Source: Pseudomonadota bacterium (lineage in GTDB: Bacteria > Pseudomonadota > Gammaproteobacteria > Steroidobacterales > Steroidobacteraceae). Taken from it: a stretch of 10,860 nt of DNA. Below are positions 1 to 6,723 of this stretch, in pieces. Under the pieces are notes generated by a model. It had not been told where the DNA came from and ran no database searches. It saw only the letters and a list, made by a program, of their open reading frames with translations. Positions within the stretch are counted from its first letter, which is position 1. Every line of letters starts with the position of its first letter. The DNA lies in contig JAEZCR010000057.1 of assembly GCA_023433465.1 (NCBI GenBank), forward strand, positions 1 to 10,860. Reading direction: 5' to 3'. The position numbers and the translations under genes are program-made.

Positions 1-546
1 GAGCACGGACAGGTACGCGCGGACGCGTCCCTGCACGTCGTACTGCGCTCGCAAGTAGATGGTGCCGAGTGTCTCGTCGCCCTGGACGACAGGACGAAGC
101 AGCTCGACCCGGCCCTTGTCGATGTAGACGCCGTATTCGGCCATCGGGGCGCGCGGCGGAGGTGCTTCGAATCCGTTGCGTGTGTATAGCGCGAACAGGC
201 TGCCGTCGATGGCATAAAGGGCCGCGGTGTTGATCGAGCCGCGCGCCTGCAGGGCACTGAGGATGCGCTGCGCTCCTTCGGTGTCGTCGAACGAGAGCGC
301 CGGCTGCACGGCGAGCGCGATGATGCCGCCCTCGGTGGAGATGTCGCCGGCCCAGTCCGCGCGGCTGTCCCGCAAGTCGGTGAACAGCAACGCGGCGCCG
401 GCGCTGGCGAGAGCGATCATGGTCGTGACGAGCATGATCAGCATGAGCTTGCCGGCAAGACTGCGACGCGCATAACCGATCGAAGCGAGCGCCCGCCAGA
501 AGCGGCCGCTGCCGGTCTTCGAGTCTTGATCGTGCGAGTGTGCCAA
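1..546 (-). CDS. CHASE8-domain membrane sensor (YfiN-like), C-terminus outside window
   Basis: Partial gene running off the left edge; 182 codons are visible and the frame is open throughout. Residues about 33-56 form a hydrophobic membrane segment (LMLIMLVTTMIALASAGAAL) after a short polar, basic N-terminus. Residues about 57-182 resemble a CHASE8 periplasmic sensor domain, with LFTDLRD just after the membrane segment, then ALSFDDTEGAQRIL and AALYAIDGSLFALY. In known proteins this domain is followed by a second membrane helix, HAMP, and a GGDEF or histidine kinase output; none of that lies in the window, so the output cannot be told. The only start before the membrane segment in this frame is TTG at 546, with an in-frame TAG at 562-564 upstream and a weak ribosome binding site, so the start is tentative. 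It diverges from a YfiR-like gene, the usual partner of YfiN-type cyclases, which supports the reading. Family call is fairly sure; diguanylate cyclase versus kinase is open. Confidence 0.75.
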   Translation of the reverse strand, partial: MAHSHDQDSKTGSGRFWRALASIGYARRSLAGKLMLIMLVTTMIALASAGAALLFTDLRDSRADWAGDISTEGGIIALAVQPALSFDDTEGAQRILSALQARGSINTAALYAIDGSLFALYTRNGFEAPPPRAPMAEYGVYIDKGRVELLRPVVQGDETLGTIYLRAQYDVQGRVRAYLSVL

Positions 547-628
547 GCGTCCGCATCTTGCCTAAGAAACGGAAATGCGGTCCACTCCGGCCGGCCTTGT
601 CCTACAAGAGCAACCAGGGAGGATCGAG
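547..628. promoter_or_regulatory. Divergent intergenic region with two small palindromes
   Basis: This 82-bp gap must carry the promoters of both the minus-strand sensor and the plus-strand YfiR-receptor pair, if the chosen starts are right. No convincing -35/-10 pair stands out on either strand. It holds GC-rich palindromes (CCGGCCGG at 587-594, GGCCGGCC at 589-596) touching a perfect inverted repeat, CTTGT-CCT-ACAAG, at 596-608. That repeat sits just upstream of the YfiR ribosome binding site and could be an operator or an mRNA hairpin; the assignment is inference from position and symmetry. Confidence 0.35.
616..622 (+). promoter_or_regulatory. Strong Shine-Dalgarno fixing a TTG start
   Basis: AGGGAGG lies six bases before TTG at 629. 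It is the best ribosome binding site around this gene and places the start directly before a signal peptide, in preference to the upstream ATG at 575, which has no comparable site. Confidence 0.75.
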
Positions 629-1279
629 TTGCCGATATCGAAAGTCGGATCGTTGCGATTGCCCGCGGCGCTGCTCCTGCTGCTCATCACTGCCACGCCC
701 GGCGTCGTATGGGCCGCAGACGCGGGGTTTTCGGTGCATGCCGTCAAGGCCGCCTACCTGCACCGATTTGCCTCCTACGTCGAGTGGCCGCAAGACACCG
801 GGGAATCATTCGTCATCGCGGTGGCCGGCGATGAGGCCGTGGCGAACCAGCTTGCGCAACTGCTCCCTGGTTTGACGGTCAGGGGCAGGCCCGCGGTCCT
901 GCGGCGGATCTCCCATGCGCGAGAGCTCGAAGGCGTCCACATCCTGTTCGTCGGCCGCAATGCATTGAGCGGGACTCGCGCGCTGCGCATGGCCGCCACG
1001 CGCCTGCCGATCCTGTTGGTGACCGACGTCGAAGATGGGTTTCAGGCGGGAGGCATCATCAATTTTCTCGAGATCGGCCGGAACATCCGGTTCGAGATCT
1101 CGCTCACCGCGGCGGACCGAAGTGGATTGCGGATCGATTCCGCGTTGCTATCGGTGGCCGCGCACGTCGAGCGGCGCCCGCAGACCCGCGCCGATTGTCC
1201 CGAACCGCGCTTCATGCGCAGCCGCAATTCCTCCTGCTCAATCCGCATGGCGCGCACGGATTCACGGAGGCTGATGTGA
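629..1279 (+). CDS. YfiR-like (DUF4154) periplasmic protein
   Basis: A 216-residue secreted protein. Residues 1-30 form a signal peptide: basic start, hydrophobic core AALLLLLITATPGVV, and a likely cut after VWA. The mature part matches the YfiR/DUF4154 family: VKAAYLHRFASYVEWP (39-54), FVIAVAGDE (61-69), GVHILFVG (102-109), GGIINFLEIGRNIRFEISL (141-159) and a final SALLSVA helix. YfiR of Pseudomonas aeruginosa is a periplasmic repressor of the cyclase YfiN; a similar role with the divergent CHASE8 sensor is inferred. TTG at 629 is chosen for its strong ribosome binding site; an ATG at 575 would bury the signal peptide behind 18 residues. The stop overlaps the receptor start by four bases (ATGTGA). 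Odd points: no cysteine in the core, only two (190, 203) in a basic tail of about 33 residues past the usual family end. Confidence 0.85.
   Translation: MPISKVGSLRLPAALLLLLITATPGVVWAADAGFSVHAVKAAYLHRFASYVEWPQDTGESFVIAVAGDEAVANQLAQLLPGLTVRGRPAVLRRISHARELEGVHILFVGRNALSGTRALRMAATRLPILLVTDVEDGFQAGGIINFLEIGRNIRFEISLTAADRSGLRIDSALLSVAAHVERRPQTRADCPEPRFMRSRNSSCSIRMARTDSRRLM
1264..1270 (+). promoter_or_regulatory. Shine-Dalgarno for the GTG start of the receptor
   Basis: ACGGAGG lies five bases before GTG at 1276, within the last codons of the YfiR-like gene. With the ATGTGA stop/start overlap this indicates translational coupling and decides the receptor start. Confidence 0.7.
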
Positions 1280-3174
1280 AGCTGTTTCTCGCGATCGCAT
1301 TGAGCATCGTACCGGCCGCGTACGCGCAAAACGTGGCCGATGCCCGTGACCCCCTTACCCAGCTTTCGCGCATGTCTCTCGAAGAGCTCGCGAAGGTCGA
1401 GGTCACATCGGTCTCGAAGTCCGCCCAGAGCCTGTCGAGCGCGCCGGCGTCCATCTACGTGATAACGCGCGAGGAGATCCTGCGGCACGGTGTGTTGAGC
1501 ATTCCCGAGGCCCTGCGTCTCGCGCCGAACATGCAGGTCACGCAATTGACCTCGAGCGAATATTCGAACGGCGCGCGCGGGCTGGCAGGCGCGCCGAACG
1601 ACCAGAATTTCTCGAACAAGATTCTCATCCTCATCGACGGCCGCAGCGTCTATTCGCCTTTGTTCTCCGGCATCGCGTACGACATGCAGGACGTGCTGAT
1701 GGACGACATCGATCGCATCGAGGTGATCAGCGGCCCGGGCGCGACGCTGTGGGGCGCCAACGCGATGAACGGCGTGATCAACATCATCACGCGCAAGGCA
1801 CACGAAACGCAGGGCTTGCTGTTGCGGGCGGACGGCGGCGACGGTGAGCAGGCGATCGGCGCTCGATACGGCGACGACCTGGGAGACCGCGGCGCGTTTC
1901 GCGTCTACGCCAAGGCATTCGAGCGAGGCGCGACGGAATTCGCCGATGGCTCGAGCGCGCAGGATGAATGGACCAAGATCCAGGCGGGCTTTCGCTTCGA
2001 CGGCAAGATCGCGAGCAGCGCGTTCACGTTGCAGGGTGATTACCAGGATGCGAAGCAGAGTTTCGCCGGTGCCCCCGACGTTCCGTTCAGCGGCATGAAC
2101 CTTCTGGGACGATGGGAACACGCCGGCGAGCGTGTGACCACCCGGCTGCAGATGTACTACGACCGCGTCGACCGCGAGCGACCGCCGAGCGGAATCGCGT
2201 TCGACATCGACACCTTCGATTTCGAGTTGCAGCAGAGCGCCGTAGTCGCTAACCACCGGCTCGTCTGGGGTCTCGGCCGTCGCTACAACGACTACCAGAC
2301 CGTCAACAACGTGCTCGCCTTCGATCCCGACCATCGCACGCTCGAGCTCACGAATGTCTTTCTCCAGGACAGCATCGCGCTCGGCGGCGGGTTCACGCTC
2401 ACGGCCGGCATCAAGTTCGAGGACAACATCTATTCCGACTGGAGCGTCCTGCCGGACCTGCGGCTCTCGTGGGCACTGAACGAGCGCAACCTGCTGTGGC
2501 TCGCGGGATCGCGCGCGATTCGCGCGCCAACCCCGTTCGACGCGGACGTGCAGGAATTCGTCGGGTCGACACTGTTCCTCGAGGGCAATCCGGATTTCGA
2601 GACCGAGAAGGTCGATGCCTTCGAAATCGGCTACCGCGGCCATCCGCACGAGAAACTCTCGTTCACGGCGAGCGCGTTCTACAACCGGTACGACGACCTG
2701 CGCACGGCCGAGATCACGCCCGTCACGCTGCTGCCGTTGCGTTGGGGGAATCTGATGAAAGGCAGCACCTATGGAATCGAGGCGTGGGCGAATTGGCAGG
2801 TCACGCGGTGGTGGCGCCTCTCGCCCGGCCTGCGCACGCTGCAGAAGGATCTCGAATTCAAGGAAGGATCCACGCAGCTTCTCGGGTTGCGCCAAGCGGG
2901 CAATGATCCGAAGTCGAACTGGCAGCTCAAGTCATCGATGGATTTCGGATCCCTGACGCTCGATGCGATGTTTCGCCGGGTGGACGAGCTGCCCGATCCC
3001 CGCAACGATGCGTACTCCGAGCTCTCGGCGCGTTTCGCATGGCAAGTCAACGAACATTTCGAGATCGCGGTGAAGGGTTTCAATCTACTTAACGAAACAC
3101 ACCGCGAGTACGCCGACCCTACTGGGCGGGAAATCCGGCGCAGCGTGTTGGCCGAAGCGCGCTTCACCTACTGA
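1276..3174 (+). CDS. TonB-dependent outer-membrane receptor
   Basis: A 632-residue outer-membrane beta-barrel receptor; substrate unknown. Residues 1-18 are a signal peptide (KLFLAIALSIVPAAYA, cut before Q18 or nearby). A region around residues 34-48 (SLEELAKVEVTSVSK) is a likely TonB-box area. The plug covers about 50-176, with SIYVITREEI, SIPEALRLAPNMQV, ILILIDGRSVYSPLFSG, DRIEVISGPGATLWGANAMN and GVINIITRKA. The rest is barrel, ending LAEARFTY with a terminal aromatic residue, as outer-membrane proteins do. There is no extra N-terminal signalling (STN) domain, so FecA-type sigma/anti-sigma control is not suggested. The GTG start at 1276 overlaps the YfiR-like stop and puts the signal peptide at the very N-terminus; ATG at 1195 would add 27 residues before it. 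Plugs with SLEELxxxEVTSVS and IDGRSVYxPLFSG are often encoded beside YfiR-like genes, so a role in signal input is plausible but unproven. Confidence 0.92.
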   Translation: MKLFLAIALSIVPAAYAQNVADARDPLTQLSRMSLEELAKVEVTSVSKSAQSLSSAPASIYVITREEILRHGVLSIPEALRLAPNMQVTQLTSSEYSNGARGLAGAPNDQNFSNKILILIDGRSVYSPLFSGIAYDMQDVLMDDIDRIEVISGPGATLWGANAMNGVINIITRKAHETQGLLLRADGGDGEQAIGARYGDDLGDRGAFRVYAKAFERGATEFADGSSAQDEWTKIQAGFRFDGKIASSAFTLQGDYQDAKQSFAGAPDVPFSGMNLLGRWEHAGERVTTRLQMYYDRVDRERPPSGIAFDIDTFDFELQQSAVVANHRLVWGLGRRYNDYQTVNNVLAFDPDHRTLELTNVFLQDSIALGGGFTLTAGIKFEDNIYSDWSVLPDLRLSWALNERNLLWLAGSRAIRAPTPFDADVQEFVGSTLFLEGNPDFETEKVDAFEIGYRGHPHEKLSFTASAFYNRYDDLRTAEITPVTLLPLRWGNLMKGSTYGIEAWANWQVTRWWRLSPGLRTLQKDLEFKEGSTQLLGLRQAGNDPKSNWQLKSSMDFGSLTLDAMFRRVDELPDPRNDAYSELSARFAWQVNEHFEIAVKGFNLLNETHREYADPTGREIRRSVLAEARFTY

Positions 3175-3220
3175 ACGAAAAGTGCGACCTGGCTCACACG
3201 CGATTGCTCCAGATTGAGGC

Positions 3221-3248
3221 GCATTCCTTCCTGGCATTCATAGAATGC
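3221..3248. repeat. Triple GCATTC motif: direct repeat plus inverted repeat
   Basis: GCATTC occurs at 3221-3226 and 3234-3239, and its complement GAATGC at 3243-3248. The last two form a perfect 6-3-6 inverted repeat, GCATTC-ATA-GAATGC, ending one base before the ribosome binding site of the gene at 3256. It also contains TAGAAT (3241-3246), a fair -10 match, though no well-spaced -35 is present. It could be an operator or a hairpin over the translation start; function is inferred from placement only. Confidence 0.35.
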
Positions 3249-3255
3249 GGAGAGG

Positions 3256-3717
3256 ATGAGCGCACAACAACAAGAACGACGCGTCGCCAGGGAACGGCGA
3301 ACTTCCATCGCGCGCGCCCTCTGGCGGGGAAACTTCGAACGCCGCCGAATTGCACCACGTCGAGGCAACGAGCGACACACGGTCGCAACGGACTGGTTCC
3401 ACCCCCAGTGGTTGGTCACCACGATCCTGATCCTTCTGCTTTGCGTGGCGGACGCCATCCTGACGCTCACGCTGATTTCGCGCGGCGCGACGGAGATCAA
3501 TCCCGTCATGGCCCCGTTGGTGACTGGATCGGGTCACGGTTTCGCATTCGTCAAACTGAGCCTCACCATCCTGGGAGTCGTGATCCTGACCACGTTCGCC
3601 CGCCTGCGGGTGTTCGGATCGGTAGCCGTGGGCGCGGTCAAATATGCGGTGCTCGCGGGCTATATCGTCCTCGTGGGATATGAGATTTGGCTTTTACGTA
3701 ACATCCCCCAGTTATAG
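3256..3717 (+). CDS. DUF5658-like small integral membrane protein
   Basis: A 153-residue protein of unknown function. The first 50 residues are very rich in arginine (for example RRVARERR and RRRIAPRRGNER) and are probably cytoplasmic. Three membrane segments follow: about 53-74 (LVTTILILLLCVADAILTLT), 98-117 (with K100, then LSLTILGVVILTTF) and 121-147 (SVAVGAVKYAVLAGYIVLVG). The pattern D66..T70 in the first helix, then ATEINPVMAPL (78-88) and a lysine opening the second helix matches the DUF5658 family. The ATG is preceded by GGAGAGG (3249-3255), which is unusually close to it. It stands alone, 81 bases after the receptor and 92 before sucA, so it is probably transcribed separately or by read-through. 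No reaction can be assigned. Confidence 0.75.
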   Translation: MSAQQQERRVARERRTSIARALWRGNFERRRIAPRRGNERHTVATDWFHPQWLVTTILILLLCVADAILTLTLISRGATEINPVMAPLVTGSGHGFAFVKLSLTILGVVILTTFARLRVFGSVAVGAVKYAVLAGYIVLVGYEIWLLRNIPQL

Positions 3718-3809
3718 GCCCTGTTCGCCTTCCGGCAGCGGTCCGGTTCGGCTAACATACCGCCCCCTCATTGATCCAGGACCTTGAGTCCACAAGGATT
3801 TTTTCTCGT
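3718..3809. promoter_or_regulatory. Leader region of the suc operon
   Basis: The gap should hold the sucA promoter. TAACAT at 3753-3758 is a possible -10, but the sequence 17 bases upstream (TTCCGG at 3730-3735) is a poor -35. An imperfect GC-rich inverted repeat (3727-3735 with 3743-3752) overlaps this area; it has no T-run, so it is not a clear terminator. AAGGA at 3794-3798 is the likely ribosome binding site of sucA, 11 bases before its ATG. Confidence 0.3.
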
Positions 3810-6713
3810 ATGGCCACGAGCCTTCGCGAGCTGTTGGCATCTACGCCGCTGTCCGGCGGCAACGCTCCCTATGTCGAAGCTTTGTACGAACAGTTTCTCT
3901 CCGACCCGCAAAGTGTCGAGCCTCGCTGGCGCGACTTCTTCCTGAAGATCCGCCCGGCCGGCGAGCGCGAGCAGATCCACTCGGCGATCCAGGCCGGCAT
4001 CGCGCAGCGGGCTACGCGCCCGCGAGTCGCCGCCGCCGCACCAGCCGGCGCCGCGCCGAACTCGGACGCCGCCGCGAAGCAGGGCGCCGTGTCGCGTCTC
4101 GTGCAGATATACGCGAACCGCGGACATCTCATCGCGAACCTCGATCCGCTGGGTCTCACCAGGCGCGAACGACCGCGGGTCCTCGAGCTCGGCTACTTCG
4201 GACTGAGCGAGTCCGACCTCGACACCGAATTCCTCACCGGCGCGCGCCCGACCGAGATCGCGCCGCGCCAGAAACTGCGCGACATCATCGCGCAGCTCGA
4301 ATACGCGTACTGCGGCACGATCGGCGCGGAGTTCGCGCACGTATCGAACACCGAGGAACGCCTGTGGCTGCAGGACCAGTATCTGGTCGGCCGCCTGACG
4401 GGCAAGCTGACCACCGACGAACAGAAGAACATCCTCTGGCAGCTCTCGGCCGCCGAAGGCCTCGAGCGTTACCTGCACACCAAGTACGTCGGCCAGAAGC
4501 GTTTCTCGCTGGAAGGCGGCGACTCCCTGATTCCGCTGCTCGATTGCCTGATCCAGCGTGGTGGCGAGCAGGGGATCGAAGAATGCGTGATCGGCATGGC
4601 GCATCGCGGGCGGCTCAACGTGCTCGTGAACGTGCTCGGCAAGTCGCCATCCGTGCTGTTCAGCGAATTCGAAGGCAACTACGACACCGCGCACATGCAG
4701 GGCTCGGGCGACGTGAAGTACCACAAGGGCTTCTCGGCCGACCTGCGTACGCCGGGCGGCAACGTCCACGTGGCGCTCGCGTTCAACCCCTCGCATCTCG
4801 AGGTGGTCAACCCCGTGGTCGAAGGCTCGGTGCGCGCACGCCAGGAGCGGCGCGGCGACACGACCGGGGCCCAGGTTCTGCCGATCCAGATTCACGGCGA
4901 CGCGGCCTTCGCCGGCCAGGGCGTCGTGATGGAAACGCTGCAGCTCTCGCAGGCTCGTGCGTTCTACACGGGCGGCACCGTGCACATCATCGTGAACAAC
5001 CAGGTCGGCTTCACGACCTCGGATCCGCGCGACACGCGCTCGACGATGTATTGCGCGGACGTCGCGAAGATGCTCGAGACGCCGATCTTCCACGTGAACG
5101 CCGACGATCCGGATGCGGTCGTGTTCGTGACGCGCCTCGCGCTCAAGTACCGCCAGCGGTTCCACAAGGACGTCGTGATCGATCTCGTGTGTTATCGCCG
5201 GCACGGTCACAACGAGGCGGACGAGCCGTCCGCCACGCAGCCGGTGATGTACCAGGTCATCCGCAAGCATCCGACGACCCGCAAGATCTACGCCGACCGG
5301 CTCGTGGCCGCGGGCGTCCTGAGCGACGCCGATGCGTCGGGTTTCGTGGAGACCTACCGGCAGGGCCTCGACGAGGGGCGGCCGCAGGCGCGTGCGTCAC
5401 TCGGCATGATCGGCAACAAGTACACGGTCGACTGGACCAAGTACGCCGGCAACGACTGGACCGAACGCGTGCGTGGCCTCGGCGACATGGCGCGCCTGAA
5501 GCGACTCGGCGCGGCCATCACGCGTTACCCGTCGAGCATTTCGCTGCATGCGCGTGTGGCGCAGGTCATGGCCAATCGCGTGAAGATGCTGAACGGCGAC
5601 ATGCCGCTCGACTGGGGCTGCGCCGAAACGCTGGCGTACGCGACCATCCTCGAGGAAGGCAACGCGATCCGCCTGACGGGCCAGGACTCCGGGCGTGGTA
5701 CGTTCTTCCATCGTCACGCGGTACTGCACGACCAGACCACGGGCGAGCGTTACATTCCGCTGCAGCACCTCGCCGAGCGGCAGCCGTCGTTCCAGGTCAC
5801 GGACTCGGTGCTGTCCGAGGAGGCCGTGCTCGGATTCGAGTACGGATATTCGACGACGGATCCTTCGTCGCTCGTGATCTGGGAAGCGCAGTTCGGCGAT
5901 TTCGTGAACGGCGCGCAGGTCATCATCGACCAGTTCATCAGTTCGGGCGAAGCGAAGTGGGGCCGGCTCTGCGGTCTCACGCTTCTGCTGCCGCATGGCT
6001 ACGAAGGCCAGGGCCCCGAGCATTCCTCGGCGCGCCTCGAGCGCTTCCTGCAACTCTGCGCCGAGAACAACATGGCGGTGTGCGTGCCGTCGACGCCTGC
6101 GCAGATGTTCCACATGCTGCGCCGGCAGATCCTGCGCTCCCTGCGCAAGCCGCTCATCGTGATGACGCCGAAGAGCCTGCTGCGTCACGAATTGTCGGTG
6201 TCCTCGCTCGAGGATCTCGTGAGCGGCGAGTTCGCGACGGTCATCGACGAGGTAGATAGTCAGGTCAAGCCCGCGGGCGTGCATCGCGTCGTGATGTGCT
6301 CGGGCAAGGTGTACTTCGACCTGCTCAAGGCGCGCCGCGCCTCGAATCAGCACGACGTGGCGCTGGTGCGCGTCGAGCAGCTCTATCCGTTCCCGGTCGC
6401 GGAGACCGAGGCGATGATCGCGCGGTATCCGAACGCGCGCGAAGTCGTCTGGTGCCAGGAAGAGCCGCAGAACCAGGGCGCGTGGTACCAGATCCGCCAT
6501 CGCCTGCAGACACTGGTCGGCAAGCGCGAGCTGCTGTACGCGGGCCGTCCGCCCGCCGCGGCGCCGGCCACCGGCATCACGAAGATTCACGACGCCGAGC
6601 AACGCGGCCTCATCGAGGCGGCGCTGACGGCGACCAACAAAGAAGACGGAGCGCGCGAAACCAAGCGCCTCACGGTGACGCCGGCTCCCGCCGCGGCCGC
6701 CACGTCCCGCTGA
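3810..6713 (+). CDS. sucA: 2-oxoglutarate dehydrogenase E1 component
   Basis: A 967-residue ThDP-dependent E1 that decarboxylates 2-oxoglutarate and passes the succinyl group to the lipoyl arm of SucB (TCA cycle, cytoplasm). The N-terminus (LSGGNAPYVEALYEQFLSDP) matches the SucA E2-binding region, followed by an alanine-rich linker at about 68-90. The E1 domain shows GMAHRGRLNVLVNVLG (His265), KYHKGFS (His305), FNPSHLEVVNPVVEGSVRAR (His329) and the ThDP/metal motif GDAAFAGQG (Asp364) to NNQVGFT (Asn397). The pyrimidine domain has LSEEAVLGFEYGYS (Glu670/671), EAQFGDFVNGAQ and LLPHGYEGQGPEHSSARLER; the C-terminal domain has RVEQLYPFP and WCQEEPQNQGAW. ATG at 3810 is chosen because the protein then aligns with the SucA N-terminus; a TTG at 3771 would add 13 unrelated residues. 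It is slightly longer than E. coli SucA (933), partly from an Ala/Pro-rich C-terminal tail. First gene of a tight operon. Confidence 0.98.
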   Translation: MATSLRELLASTPLSGGNAPYVEALYEQFLSDPQSVEPRWRDFFLKIRPAGEREQIHSAIQAGIAQRATRPRVAAAAPAGAAPNSDAAAKQGAVSRLVQIYANRGHLIANLDPLGLTRRERPRVLELGYFGLSESDLDTEFLTGARPTEIAPRQKLRDIIAQLEYAYCGTIGAEFAHVSNTEERLWLQDQYLVGRLTGKLTTDEQKNILWQLSAAEGLERYLHTKYVGQKRFSLEGGDSLIPLLDCLIQRGGEQGIEECVIGMAHRGRLNVLVNVLGKSPSVLFSEFEGNYDTAHMQGSGDVKYHKGFSADLRTPGGNVHVALAFNPSHLEVVNPVVEGSVRARQERRGDTTGAQVLPIQIHGDAAFAGQGVVMETLQLSQARAFYTGGTVHIIVNNQVGFTTSDPRDTRSTMYCADVAKMLETPIFHVNADDPDAVVFVTRLALKYRQRFHKDVVIDLVCYRRHGHNEADEPSATQPVMYQVIRKHPTTRKIYADRLVAAGVLSDADASGFVETYRQGLDEGRPQARASLGMIGNKYTVDWTKYAGNDWTERVRGLGDMARLKRLGAAITRYPSSISLHARVAQVMANRVKMLNGDMPLDWGCAETLAYATILEEGNAIRLTGQDSGRGTFFHRHAVLHDQTTGERYIPLQHLAERQPSFQVTDSVLSEEAVLGFEYGYSTTDPSSLVIWEAQFGDFVNGAQVIIDQFISSGEAKWGRLCGLTLLLPHGYEGQGPEHSSARLERFLQLCAENNMAVCVPSTPAQMFHMLRRQILRSLRKPLIVMTPKSLLRHELSVSSLEDLVSGEFATVIDEVDSQVKPAGVHRVVMCSGKVYFDLLKARRASNQHDVALVRVEQLYPFPVAETEAMIARYPNAREVVWCQEEPQNQGAWYQIRHRLQTLVGKRELLYAGRPPAAAPATGITKIHDAEQRGLIEAALTATNKEDGARETKRLTVTPAPAAAATSR

Positions 6714-6723
6714 AGGAAAGTCC

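Noticed and set aside
575..577. ATG as start of the YfiR-like gene
   Set aside because: It has no good ribosome binding site and would put 18 residues before the signal peptide; TTG at 629 has AGGGAGG six bases upstream.
1195..1197. ATG as start of the TonB-dependent receptor
   Set aside because: It would add 27 residues before an evident signal peptide; GTG at 1276 has ACGGAGG and overlaps the upstream stop.
1042..2895. 617-codon open frame on the minus strand
   Set aside because: It lies antisense to the YfiR-like and receptor genes, which have clear family motifs and signal peptides. Its product is an Arg/Val/Ala/Glu-rich composition typical of antisense frames in GC-rich genes.
3727..3752. 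GC-rich imperfect inverted repeat as a terminator
   Set aside because: The stem is interrupted and no T-run follows, so it does not meet the pattern of an intrinsic terminator.
3771..3773. TTG as start of sucA
   Set aside because: The added 13 residues do not resemble SucA; ATG at 3810 gives the expected N-terminus and is preceded by AAGGA.
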